Source: Myxococcus xanthus (lineage in GTDB: Bacteria; Myxococcota; Myxococcia; Myxococcales; Myxococcaceae). From it: 64,000 bases of DNA. Positions 33,220 to 42,608 of this stretch are shown here, in pieces. The stretch covers positions 5,645,001-5,709,000 of the forward strand of contig NZ_CP017174.1 of the NCBI RefSeq assembly GCF_006402735.1, read 5' to 3'. A program made the position numbers and the translations under genes. Within the stretch, counting starts at the first letter, position 1, and every line of letters begins with the position of its first letter. The notes under the pieces were generated by a model that saw only the letters and a list, made by a program, of their open reading frames with translations, did no database searches and was not told the origin of the DNA.

Positions 33220-35517
33220 TCAGGCCGGTGCTTCGCTCCAGCGGGTGAACTGCATCCGCAGTTCGCAGGTGTAACGGCCCCGCTCGTCCTTCAGCCAGAG
33301 CTGCTCCGGTGCCGGGTACATCTCCTCCACGGACAGGCGCTCCGCGTCCCGAGCCAGGTGTGACAGCAGGTCCACGGCGAAGGGGCTCGCGGTGTCGATG
33401 AGGTACGGCTTGCGCTCCTTCGAGCTGCGCATGAACACGAAGCGAGGCCACCCACCCGCGCGCCGCTCCCGCTGCACGGCGAGGAAGAGTTCGAAGCCCG
33501 CGGGCTTTCCCAGCCGCTCCGCCGCCAGGTTCCAGCGCTCGCGCTGGTACACCGCGCCGCCCACGCTGAGCCGCGGCAGGTGACTGCCCTGCGTCCGCAG
33601 CGGCGCGTGCAGCACCTGGGGATGCGCCAGCGCCGCGAACGGTGGATAGGACGAGAAATCATCGAGCGGCAGGTACAGGCTCAGCCGCTCCCCCTTCCCG
33701 TCCACCAACACCGGACCTTCAGGCGTGGGAAGGACCTTCACGCTCCCCGGCGTCAGGGCCCCCTCGTCCACATCCAGCACGTCCGACACCGAGTACACCA
33801 ACCGCCGTCCCGGATAGACGTAGAAGCCCTTGTTGCGCCTGCGGATGGCCAGCCCCACGAGCCCCCGCGCCGCGGCGTCCTGTTCCAGCCAACGCGAAGC
33901 CACCGAGGCATACCGCTCCCGCTCGGGCTGGAACGCGCTCAGCCAGCTCCACAGCAGCAGGTGGTGGTGGACCCGCGCCAGCATCACCTCGAAGCCGCTT
34001 CCGTCCGGCTTCGCGGCGAGGCACACGTCCGGCAAGGCGTAGCGCCCGCCCGGCGTGGACGTGCCCAGGAAGTCCACGGGCAGCGCACGCGCGCGGCCCT
34101 CCTCGGACTCCAGCATCACCGGCGGCACGGGCGAGAAGCGGCTGCCCGTTACGCCATCGGGCCGCAGCCGCACGGCGTAGTCCAGCAGGTCCATGGGGCC
34201 CGCGTCCGGGCCCAGTGCGTCGCGGACCTGCTCCCGGAAGCCCTGTTGCACCTTCTCGCCGTAGGCGGCCGACAGCTCCAGCGCGCCTGTCAGCGCCGCC
34301 TCCAGCTCCGCGGTGAAGGTCGCGCCGAAGCGCAGCCGGAAAGGCGAGCTCGCCTCCTCGTAGAGGATGAGCCGGTCCGCGTAGACCTGTCCGTCACCTC
34401 GGCGCGCGGGCTTGCCCGTGACCTCCGTGAAGGCAGCCTCCAGGCGCGGCAGCAGCTCGCGCCGCTGGGCCAGGTCTCCTGTTTCGAAGTCCGCCTTGAG
34501 ACGCGCCAGGGCCTCCAACCGCTCCAGCCAGCGTGTGCGTGCCTCCAGGTCGGGGAGCGCTGCCACCGCGTCGCGCACGCTCTCGAAAGTGCAGAAGTCG
34601 TTCGGCCGGAACGGCAGGCCCCAGAGCAACAACGCGGTCTTCACCAGCGGCAGCGCCTGGCGCTCGACGTCCACGACCGGCAGGCCAAGCACCGTGGCCG
34701 CCTCGGCGGGTGTGGGATGCTCGCGCAGCACGGACAGCAGGCGCTCCGCCTCGGGCGACAAGGCGACGTCCAGCTTCAGCGGCTCGCAGAGTGCGCGGCC
34801 CGGTGTCACCGTGAAGAGCGGATTGAGGCGCAGCGGCAGGTACGGGCGCAGCGTGCGCTCCCGCCCCACCGCGCGAGCCAGCTCCGTCACCGCCCAGAAG
34901 GAGAAGAACGTGCGGCGGCGCGTGTTTCCGCTGGGCACCGTGCGCACGTCGTAGCCGTCATCGGTGGTGCGCTCGCCGTAGGAAATGGGGCCGAAGAAGC
35001 TGGTTGTCTCGTTCTTCGCGCAGAAGCGCTGGAGGTATGTGTAGACCTGCCGCTCCACCCGGCGCGCATCGGACGTGTCCGGCCGCTCCCCGCCGCGCAG
35101 GTAGCGCACCCAGACGTTGTCGAACATCGCCGGGCTGGAGAGGAACACGGCCTCCTGGATGGCGGGGTCCGCCGCTCGCTCTCGCAGTCGCCGTCGCAGC
35201 GTCTTTCGTTCCGATGTGTAACTCGCCTGAACGGACTCGCGACGCTCCTGGTAGCGAGCCCATGCGTCCTGACACGACGGTCCCAGCCGTGCGTCGATTC
35301 GGGGCTCACGGCCCTGGGACAGCGCATCGAGGAGAGCCGTCGCGGCGGACGCGCCCTTCTCCGCGCGCACGGCATCCACGAGCGCATCCTCGGCCTCGAG
35401 CAAGCGGGCGACGTCGTCCAGCACCGCCTGAGGCATCCCCAGCGACTCCAGCCAGTCGAAGGGAAAACCCGCGTGCCGCAGCACGAATACCTCGCCCAAC
35501 GTCCAGGGCTCGCTCAT
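33220..35517 (-). CDS. Stand-alone LanB N-domain protein (lantibiotic dehydratase/PEARL-like), copy 2
   Basis: 765 residues. It opens FVLRHAGFPFDWLESLG, a typical Lant_dehydr_N start, and contains TYLQRFCAKNETTSFFGPISYG (in part; ~160-185). It closes with the family-like PYLIDTASPFAVDLL and EEMYPAPEQLWL. The length matches the tRNA-Glu-dependent (or aminoacyl-tRNA-dependent) domain alone, without the ~250-residue elimination domain of full LanB. Such proteins either work with a separate eliminase or add amino acids to a peptide C-terminus (PEARLs). The start at 35517 overlaps the upstream stop in ATGA. It is a paralogue of the protein at 37067-39394. Confidence 0.8.
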   Translation of the reverse strand: MSEPWTLGEVFVLRHAGFPFDWLESLGMPQAVLDDVARLLEAEDALVDAVRAEKGASAATALLDALSQGREPRIDARLGPSCQDAWARYQERRESVQASYTSERKTLRRRLRERAADPAIQEAVFLSSPAMFDNVWVRYLRGGERPDTSDARRVERQVYTYLQRFCAKNETTSFFGPISYGERTTDDGYDVRTVPSGNTRRRTFFSFWAVTELARAVGRERTLRPYLPLRLNPLFTVTPGRALCEPLKLDVALSPEAERLLSVLREHPTPAEAATVLGLPVVDVERQALPLVKTALLLWGLPFRPNDFCTFESVRDAVAALPDLEARTRWLERLEALARLKADFETGDLAQRRELLPRLEAAFTEVTGKPARRGDGQVYADRLILYEEASSPFRLRFGATFTAELEAALTGALELSAAYGEKVQQGFREQVRDALGPDAGPMDLLDYAVRLRPDGVTGSRFSPVPPVMLESEEGRARALPVDFLGTSTPGGRYALPDVCLAAKPDGSGFEVMLARVHHHLLLWSWLSAFQPERERYASVASRWLEQDAAARGLVGLAIRRRNKGFYVYPGRRLVYSVSDVLDVDEGALTPGSVKVLPTPEGPVLVDGKGERLSLYLPLDDFSSYPPFAALAHPQVLHAPLRTQGSHLPRLSVGGAVYQRERWNLAAERLGKPAGFELFLAVQRERRAGGWPRFVFMRSSKERKPYLIDTASPFAVDLLSHLARDAERLSVEEMYPAPEQLWLKDERGRYTCELRMQFTRWSEAPA

Positions 35518-37070
35518 CCGTTCACCCTCGTCAGCACCGACCTGGCCACCAGTGTGTCCACCAGCTTCTCCCGCTGCGCCTGGGGAACGGCCCCCAGTAC
35601 GCTGGCCACTTCCATGGGCCGGACGAGGCCGGCGAGCTTCGGCGCCAGCCGCGCGTCCATCGCGAGCACCGAGCCCGTGCGGAGGTTCGCCGCGAACCAC
35701 GACGGCTTCGGCGCACCATCCAGGCCCGCCGGGAGCTGGACCCACGCACAGTCCGCATCGAGCTGGATGGCCGCTGCGCTCACGTCCGTTGCACGGGGCC
35801 GAGACACCTCGGGAAGACACGCGGCGGCGACCCGGCCCGGGCTCAGCGGTCCTCGCGCGATCAGCCGCGTCGCGAGTCCAGCAAGCACCTGCGGAACACT
35901 GGCACCGGAAATGGAACGGGCGTGCTCGAAGGGCCGGCTCCTCGCGAGGTCCCGGTCGTCGGGAGGCGCGCCGACTTTCACGTCCTGCCACAGCAGCGGG
36001 CGGCCACTTTCGGGAGGCGTCCGAGGCCAGTGGAAGGGACGCACTCCCGCGAGCTTGTCGAACACCGGTTCCGCGTCCAGCACAGCGAGCGTCGCGTCGA
36101 GGTCCGCTTCGTCGACGCCGGGCGCGCCGACCCACCACTCCGCCACGAGGTGAACCCCCGCGTCCCGAAGTCGGCGAGTGCCCTGAGCCAGCGCCGCTCG
36201 GGAGACGCGCGCACCCAACGGGTCGCTCCAGGCGTCGTTGTCCACGGCGCAGAACCCCACGACGGCCACCTTGCAGCCGCTCTCCACCAGCGCGTCCGGA
36301 CGCAGGAGCGAATCGAGCGACACATGCCCCGCCCACCCCTCCGCGCCTCCCGTGAGGGCACGCACCGTGTCCGGAGTGGCAGCCCTCACTTCCAGCGCCT
36401 CGGAAAGCCAGACGAGTGACGTGGGGGCCGTCTCATCCAATCCGGGCGACACGCGCCAGCGCAGTGGGGCCGCGTCCACGAAGGTGGCGCGCTGGAACAC
36501 GGACAGTTGAGCCAGGACGGCCCTGTGCGCCCAGGCGAACGGCCCCGCGACTTCGAGCGGCACCTGCTCCGGACAGGCCCGCGCCAGCCAGGCCGCGGCA
36601 GGCAGTTGCAGGTCGCGTTCGAGCCAAAGCCGCACGCGCTCGGCACCGGCGAAGCGAGCAGCGGCGAGGGTCAGGTCATCCCGATAGGACGCGGGCTGGT
36701 CCAAGGAGCGCAAGACGTCCGCGCTCCGCTCGGTGGTGCCGCCTTCCAGCTCCACATCGTCCAGCCGGAGGTGCACTCCGTCGGGCGGCCCCGAGATGGC
36801 GGAGAGCACCGCCCCCAACGCGCGCAGGCGGGTGCTCACACTCGAGTCCTCGCGCGCATGCAGCGACTGGGCGGCGCGCAACAGCAGCAGCTCTCGCATC
36901 GTCTGTGCGGTAGCGGGGGCCTGCTCGCGTGCGGCGGCGGCGGCCTCCACCGCGTCGCGGGCGAAGACGCGCCGGCAGAAGTCGCGCGCCACGTCGAGGC
37001 ACTGCCACCCTTCGGGCGCCTCCGGGACGAGCGTCACGTCGCGGTGGGGTGGCAGGACAAGCAGCTTCAT
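35514..37070 (-). CDS. Unrecognised protein between two LanB-like genes
   Basis: 518 residues; family not recognised. The order of elements is loosely reminiscent of a radical-SAM TIM barrel: an MKLLVLPPHRD opening, LRLDDVELEGG, KVAVVGFCAVDND, then RRLRDAGVHLVAEWWVGAPG, with DAEPVFDKLAGVRPFHW late. However, the seven or so Cys are scattered and there is no CxxxCxxC, so it cannot hold the usual cluster. It may be a degenerate or divergent relative or something unrelated. Four-base overlaps join it to LanB-like genes on both sides, so it surely acts with them. Start ATG 37070. Confidence 0.7.
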   Translation of the reverse strand: MKLLVLPPHRDVTLVPEAPEGWQCLDVARDFCRRVFARDAVEAAAAAREQAPATAQTMRELLLLRAAQSLHAREDSSVSTRLRALGAVLSAISGPPDGVHLRLDDVELEGGTTERSADVLRSLDQPASYRDDLTLAAARFAGAERVRLWLERDLQLPAAAWLARACPEQVPLEVAGPFAWAHRAVLAQLSVFQRATFVDAAPLRWRVSPGLDETAPTSLVWLSEALEVRAATPDTVRALTGGAEGWAGHVSLDSLLRPDALVESGCKVAVVGFCAVDNDAWSDPLGARVSRAALAQGTRRLRDAGVHLVAEWWVGAPGVDEADLDATLAVLDAEPVFDKLAGVRPFHWPRTPPESGRPLLWQDVKVGAPPDDRDLARSRPFEHARSISGASVPQVLAGLATRLIARGPLSPGRVAAACLPEVSRPRATDVSAAAIQLDADCAWVQLPAGLDGAPKPSWFAANLRTGSVLAMDARLAPKLAGLVRPMEVASVLGAVPQAQREKLVDTLVARSVLTRVNG

Positions 37071-39394
37071 TCCCGCGCCCCGGCAGCGGACGGCGCGCCC
37101 CACATCAACGTGCAACGCAGCTCCACGGTGTGGCGCCCGCCCGCGGGGCTCCGCAGCCAGAGCTGGTCCGGCGAGGGCAGCATCTCCGACAGGATGACCT
37201 CTTCCTTCTGCTCCAGCAGGTTGAGGAAGACGCGGAGCAGCGGCGGGCTGCGCACGTCCACCAGCACCGGCTTTCGCTCGTCCTTGAACTTCGCGAAGAC
37301 GCAGTCCGGCATCCCGCGCTCGCTCCACACGCTCACCGCCGCGCGAAGTCTCGCCGAGTCTTCGCGGCCCGCGAGCAGCGCCTCCCGCTCCGCCTGAGAC
37401 AGCCGCCACTGCTCGCGCTGCACCACCACACCGCCCAGGGTCAACCGAGGCGTGTGCTCGCCCAGCGACACGCGCAGCGGACGGATGCGCGGCAGGGAGA
37501 AGGCGGTGTGCACCAGACTGTCCAGCTCACCGTTGTAGAGACACACCTCGGAGCCCAGCCGCTTCGACACCAGCCGCGCCCGCGTTCCATCACTCTCCAC
37601 GAACAGGTCATCCAGCGGCAGCCGCCACGCGGAGGCGCGGGCACTGACACCGCCCAGCTCCACCACGGGCCCCGGGAACTCCGACGGCAGCAGGCCCGTG
37701 CGCCGCGACGCCAACACCGTCACCAGGGGCACCGGCCTGCTCAAGGCCCCGAGCGCCCGCACCATGGCGCTCTCCACCCGGCCGCGCGCCTCGTGGAACT
37801 GGAGCGCCCAGCCCCACACCAGCGCCGTGTCGTGCACGTCGCCCATCACCAGTTCGTACTCGCCTCGGCTCCAGGCCTCCACGTCCCGGGCCCCCACGAG
37901 CAGGTCGATGGACGTAACGAGTGGTAGCGCCTTCGCGTCTCCATCCAGCGACGGCGGCGTCACCGAGCCCAGGTCCGCGCAGCGCGCGGACGCGTCCCCC
38001 ACTGCGCCAGCCAGCGCCTCCGCCACCGAGCCATCCAACGGCACCGGCCGGTCCGAGTACGCGGCCGCCACCTTCCAGAACGGCACCGTGCGCGCGCCCA
38101 CCAGCTCCGCCACGGTGGTGCGAGCGGCCTCCCGGGTCCGCCGTGCCGCCGCTCCCATCCACGCCAGCGCGGGCTCCAGGCGCGTCACCAGCTCACGCGC
38201 CCGCTCACCTCCAGCCTCCAGCCGCAGGTCACCGCCGCACTCCTCCCGGAGCGCCAACCGGTCCTGGTAGAAGTTGTGCGACTCCGACGCGGGCCCTCGC
38301 TCGGATGGCGGCGCCACGCCCCACTGCTCATTCGCGCGCTTCGCGAAGGCGGCCTGGAGCGCCATCTTCCCCGCGGCATCCGCGGCGCCATACCCGGCCA
38401 TCAACGCCAGCAGCGCGCTCAAGCCCTCCACGTGCCGCCGGGCCGCGGAACACGGCAAGCCCGCAACGCGCTCAGCCAGGTCGTCCACGGGGTGATGCGT
38501 GGCGGCGGGTACCTCGAGCTGATGCGTCAGCAGGCCCTTTTCGCAGCCCATCCGCGCCGCCTCGCGCGCCAGGCCCGGGGCCACGCCCAGCGATGATGCG
38601 AGCCCCGCGAGCGTGCGCGTTCCATCCACCGCCTCCACCAACCGGGGCAGCAACGCCTCCGCGCTCTCCGGCGCGGGCAGCGTCTTGCGCGAAGGCACCT
38701 CCGCGAAGGCCTTGCGGCGCAGCACCAGCCACGCGGCGACCTCGGGGTCGAAGGCAATGGCGCGAACCAGCCCCTGCACCAGCCACGACGCCGCGAAGGT
38801 GTTCCGCCCCGTGAGCACCTCCGGCCCGGACCAACGCAGCGTCACACCCGTCGGCGCCTCCGCGTCCGCGCGGCCGTAGTTGATGGGACCGAAGAAGCCC
38901 ATCGTCTCGTTCTTCGCGCACATGCGTTGCAGGTAGCTGGCCACCTGCCGCCGTAACCGCGCGCCGTCTCGCCCCTCCAGCAGGTCTCTCGCCACGGGTG
39001 GGCTGGAGCTGGCCACCGCCTCCAGGAAGCGCGGCTCCTGCCGCAGGGCCCTCAGCGCGTCCTCCACCGCCAGGGACTCCTGCTTCATCGCCGCATGAAA
39101 GGTGGCCTCCGCCTCCTGCGCGGCCCGGGCACGGTCGTTCCATTCAGCGAACAGCTCGGGTGACTCCATTCCCTCGATGTCCACCGGGCGCCCGGCCTTC
39201 AAGGCCGACAGCACCGCGCGCGATGGCCGCTTCACCCGAGGGCCCTGGGCTCTCAGCGCCTCCAACTCCCGCCGCGCCGAAGCCAGCTGGCGCGCGGCCC
39301 GTGCGGCCTCCGGGCACCCCAGCCGCTCCAGCCAATCGAAGGGAAAACCCGTGGTGCGAACCACCAGGTGAGGGAAGAGGGTCCAGCCCTTCAT
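37067..39394 (-). CDS. Stand-alone LanB N-domain protein, copy 1
   Basis: 775 residues. It opens LVVRTTGFPFDWLERLG and shares with copy 2 the block SYLQRMCAKNETMGFFGPINYG (in part; ~175-197). It also shares a closing segment with KDERKPVLVDVRSPPLLRVFL and LSEMLPSPDQLWL. Like copy 2 it lacks a SpaB_C-type elimination domain. First gene of the three-gene overlapping set; no precursor-like ORF fits in the 52 bases separating it from the kinase gene upstream. Two paralogues in one operon suggest two successive or heterodimeric aminoacyl-tRNA-dependent steps (inference). Confidence 0.8.
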   Translation of the reverse strand: MKGWTLFPHLVVRTTGFPFDWLERLGCPEAARAARQLASARRELEALRAQGPRVKRPSRAVLSALKAGRPVDIEGMESPELFAEWNDRARAAQEAEATFHAAMKQESLAVEDALRALRQEPRFLEAVASSSPPVARDLLEGRDGARLRRQVASYLQRMCAKNETMGFFGPINYGRADAEAPTGVTLRWSGPEVLTGRNTFAASWLVQGLVRAIAFDPEVAAWLVLRRKAFAEVPSRKTLPAPESAEALLPRLVEAVDGTRTLAGLASSLGVAPGLAREAARMGCEKGLLTHQLEVPAATHHPVDDLAERVAGLPCSAARRHVEGLSALLALMAGYGAADAAGKMALQAAFAKRANEQWGVAPPSERGPASESHNFYQDRLALREECGGDLRLEAGGERARELVTRLEPALAWMGAAARRTREAARTTVAELVGARTVPFWKVAAAYSDRPVPLDGSVAEALAGAVGDASARCADLGSVTPPSLDGDAKALPLVTSIDLLVGARDVEAWSRGEYELVMGDVHDTALVWGWALQFHEARGRVESAMVRALGALSRPVPLVTVLASRRTGLLPSEFPGPVVELGGVSARASAWRLPLDDLFVESDGTRARLVSKRLGSEVCLYNGELDSLVHTAFSLPRIRPLRVSLGEHTPRLTLGGVVVQREQWRLSQAEREALLAGREDSARLRAAVSVWSERGMPDCVFAKFKDERKPVLVDVRSPPLLRVFLNLLEQKEEVILSEMLPSPDQLWLRSPAGGRHTVELRCTLMWGAPSAAGARE

Positions 39395-39446
39395 GCGTTT
39401 CGCACCCTTCGTCCGGGACGCCGCTCGGCGCCCGGCAGCGCGCCGC

Positions 39447-42400
39447 TCAGTTACGCGGTTGCGACTTCACTTCGATTTGCTGTCCGGGCACGGCCATCAC
39501 CCACAGCTTGCTGACGCCGCTGGGGCAGCGCACCAGGACTTCCAGCTCCCGGCCCGCTTCGATTCGTGCCTTCAACAGCGGCGTTCCACCCGGCAGCAAC
39601 GCGCCACCGACGTGGACTTCACAGCCAGGGGCCGCGCCCGTCACGCTCAGCAGGCCCGTGGTGCCAGGCTCCGGCGAGGCGTCCGCCAGCGTGCGCACGT
39701 CGATGCCCTCGCGCTGCTGCGTGGTTCCGAACCGCCGCAGCTTCCCCTCCATCGCCGTGGAGATGAGCAGCGGGCCGCCCGACGGGTCATGCACCTCCGT
39801 CCCCGGCTCGTGGCGCAGGCCGCCGACATAGACGTGCTCCCCGGGCCCCACGTTGACGAAGTTCGAGCCTCCATCGCGCGTCATCACCACCGCCACCACG
39901 GCCAGCACCAAGGCGCCGCCACCGGTGATGCCCAGAAATTTCCATAGGGGCATCTTGCCCGCCGACGTTTCCGCGGGCGCGGGAGCGCGGCTCGCGGGCG
40001 CAACGGGCCGCGGTGGAGGCGGCTGGGCGGGACGGGCCGTGCTCGCGTGAGTCCCCTGCCCCAGCCCTGGCACCGGCCCGGATGGACGCGGCGGCGCCGG
40101 CATGGCGGGCTGCGGCTGAGAGGCACGCGGCGCGGGAGCGGGCCGAGGCGGCGCTTCCGTCCGAGGCGGCGGCGCGCCCAGGTTGAGCGGCACCACCTCG
40201 GTGCGGTCGTTCGCGTCGTCCTCGGACACGGAGATGCCGGGGAAGGAGTCGTCCGCCGGAGGCGGCGCAGGAGGCCGCACAGCCGCGCTAGCGACGCCCA
40301 CGGACCGTGTCGGGGGCGGCGGGGGAACCGGTGGGCCAGGGCGAGGAATGCCGCCACTGCCGCCCATCCCAGGACGGCTTCCGGCCACGGGCACACTGCC
40401 CCGGCTGGGCGTCCGTCCATCCGTGGGCGCGGCCATCTCCCCACTGCCGATGTTGCCGCTGCCACTGCCCGAAGGCACCGGACGCGGGTGGCTGCCCGTC
40501 CCGCCGACGGCGGACGGCGCGAACTCCACCAGCCGGTCGCCCAGCGTGTCCCGGAAGAACTGGGCCACCGCCGCGGGCGACGAGTTGAGCCGGTGATGCG
40601 CCATCACCGCTTCGATCTCCTCGCGCAACGCGGCGGCGGACGGCGTGCGTCGCGCCGGGTCCTTCACCAGTGCGCGGAGGATGAGGTCGGAGACGTCCTG
40701 GGGGATGTTCGGCTTGAGCTGCGAAGGGACTGGCGCGGGGTCCCGGACGATGGCTTGCAGCGTCGCCGCGTCGTGGTCCCTGCGGAACGGGAGCGTGCCG
40801 GTGAGCAGCTCGAAGAGCACCACGCCCAGCGCGAACACGTCGTTGCGCGCGTCCAGCGTGCGCCCGGACGCCGCCTCCGGGGAGATGTACGAAATCTTCC
40901 CCTTCAGCACGCCCGCCTGCGTGTGCTCCTCGCCCGCCACCTTGGCGATGCCGAAGTCACTCAGCTTGATGGCGCCGTCCAGCGAGATGAGGACGTTGTG
41001 CGGGCTGACGTCCCGGTGCACCACCGGGTGCGGCGTGCCCGCCGGGTCCACGTAGGCGTGGGCGTAGTGAAGGCCCGCGGCCACCTCCGCGACGATGCGC
41101 AGCGCATGCTCCAGCGGGAGCGCCAGGCCCTTGCGCCGCAGCTCGATGACCAGCTTCTTCAGGTCCGGCCCGCGCACGTACTCCATGAGGATGTACGCGA
41201 CGCCGTCGGACACGCCCACGTCGAACGTCTGCACGACGTTCGGGTGCGTCAGCCGCGCGTTGGCGCGGGCCTCCGCGAAGAGCATGTCGACGAACTCGGG
41301 GTTCTCCGCGAACTGTGGGAGAATCTTCTTCATCACCACGAACTTCTCGAAGCCCTTCACGCCCACCTGCTTGGCGAGGAAGACCTCCGCCATGCCGCCC
41401 TGCCCCAGCCGCCGGATGATGTTCAGCTTGGTGCTGCCCAGCGAGTTGGAGATGTCCGTGGACGCGCCCTGGCGGGCCGCCGGGTCGATGTTCGTGGCGC
41501 CGAAGAGATACTGACTGAGGGCGCGAGTCTCCAGCGCCTCCATGTCCTCCAGCGGTCGGTCCGTCAGCTGCACCCGCGCCAGCAGCCCCTGGAGCTGGGG
41601 CATGTGGGGGACGCGCGCGTTGCCGCCGCAGATGGGGCACGGCACTTCCACGCCGGATGCCTGCGCCCGCAGCTTCGCCAGGTAGTCCGCGGCCTGGAGG
41701 CGCTGGTGGCTCACCTGCCCGCAGTTGCGGCAATCACACGGCAGCCACAGCGTGGCCAGCCGCACCGGCAACACCTTGGCCGAGCGCGCCAGCACCGCCA
41801 GCGCGGGCGGCGGCACCCGGCACAACGCCACATGCGCGCCCTGCGCTGCCGTCTCCAGCACCTGCTCCAGCTTCGGCAGGGCCTCCGGCTCCACCTTGCT
41901 GACGTGGCTGAAGTCGAAGCCGACGCGGCCCTCCAGACCCGACGCCAGCCGGCGCACGTTGAGGTCACCCTTCAGCGCGCTGGCCAGGGTGATGTACGTG
42001 ATGTCGTCCTGGATGATCTTCAGGTGCTGCGACAGCTCCGGCTGCTCCGCCGGCATGCTGGCGCGCAGGTAGCGCATGACGACCGGGTCCACCTGGCCGA
42101 ACTGCTGCCGCCGCGCGTAGTCGAAGAACTCCCCCGGCAGGTCCGCGAACTCCAGCGCCCCCTGACACACGGGGCAGGAATGGTCGGGCGCACGTTCCTC
42201 GGAGATGACCTGCGCCTCATCCAGCAGGTTCACCAGCCGCAGCCGGTCCTCGTTGCAGGCGCGGCAGGAGTAGGGCGCCAACACGGAGAGGACGCGGGCG
42301 ACGCCGGCGAAGCCCTCCACCATGTTGAGCTGGTCCACGATGACGGGCGGCGCGTGGACCACGTAGAGGCCCAGCGCCCCCTGCGGCAACTTGGCGGCGA

Positions 42401-42608
42401 ACTCAATCCACCGCCGCACGCCGAAGGAGCTGATGCGCTCCACCTGCCCCAGGTCCACCACCAGCAGCCCGTTCATCTCCGGGCTGGCGGACGTCAGTGG
42501 GAATGTTTCGTCGATGACGCCGGAAATCCGGACGTGGGTAATCGTCCCCACGCGGAGCCGGCTGATGATGGCGTTGGAAACCTGGCTATCCACCGGCCCT
42601 GACCTCAT
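39447..42608 (-). CDS. STAS / zinc-ribbon / Ser-Thr kinase fusion, membrane-anchored
   Basis: 1053 residues. Residues ~10-110 form a STAS-like domain (LLVVDLGQVERISSFGVRRW, with the candidate phospho-Ser). A CxxC zinc-ribbon pair follows (CRAC, CPVC). A second STAS-like region at ~210-300 (VGFDFSHVSKVEPEAL) is followed by another CxxC set (CDCRNC, CPIC). A full kinase domain at ~400-680 has GQGGMAEVFLAK, HRDVSPHNVLI, LSDFGIAKV and SPEAAS. Then come a Pro-rich linker, one transmembrane helix (~885-905) and a ~150-residue exterior domain. The four-base overlap with the HATPase gene upstream and the SpoIIE phosphatase in the same run suggest partner switching feeding a kinase. Confidence 0.85.
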   Translation of the reverse strand: MRSGPVDSQVSNAIISRLRVGTITHVRISGVIDETFPLTSASPEMNGLLVVDLGQVERISSFGVRRWIEFAAKLPQGALGLYVVHAPPVIVDQLNMVEGFAGVARVLSVLAPYSCRACNEDRLRLVNLLDEAQVISEERAPDHSCPVCQGALEFADLPGEFFDYARRQQFGQVDPVVMRYLRASMPAEQPELSQHLKIIQDDITYITLASALKGDLNVRRLASGLEGRVGFDFSHVSKVEPEALPKLEQVLETAAQGAHVALCRVPPPALAVLARSAKVLPVRLATLWLPCDCRNCGQVSHQRLQAADYLAKLRAQASGVEVPCPICGGNARVPHMPQLQGLLARVQLTDRPLEDMEALETRALSQYLFGATNIDPAARQGASTDISNSLGSTKLNIIRRLGQGGMAEVFLAKQVGVKGFEKFVVMKKILPQFAENPEFVDMLFAEARANARLTHPNVVQTFDVGVSDGVAYILMEYVRGPDLKKLVIELRRKGLALPLEHALRIVAEVAAGLHYAHAYVDPAGTPHPVVHRDVSPHNVLISLDGAIKLSDFGIAKVAGEEHTQAGVLKGKISYISPEAASGRTLDARNDVFALGVVLFELLTGTLPFRRDHDAATLQAIVRDPAPVPSQLKPNIPQDVSDLILRALVKDPARRTPSAAALREEIEAVMAHHRLNSSPAAVAQFFRDTLGDRLVEFAPSAVGGTGSHPRPVPSGSGSGNIGSGEMAAPTDGRTPSRGSVPVAGSRPGMGGSGGIPRPGPPVPPPPPTRSVGVASAAVRPPAPPPADDSFPGISVSEDDANDRTEVVPLNLGAPPPRTEAPPRPAPAPRASQPQPAMPAPPRPSGPVPGLGQGTHASTARPAQPPPPRPVAPASRAPAPAETSAGKMPLWKFLGITGGGALVLAVVAVVMTRDGGSNFVNVGPGEHVYVGGLRHEPGTEVHDPSGGPLLISTAMEGKLRRFGTTQQREGIDVRTLADASPEPGTTGLLSVTGAAPGCEVHVGGALLPGGTPLLKARIEAGRELEVLVRCPSGVSKLWVMAVPGQQIEVKSQPRN

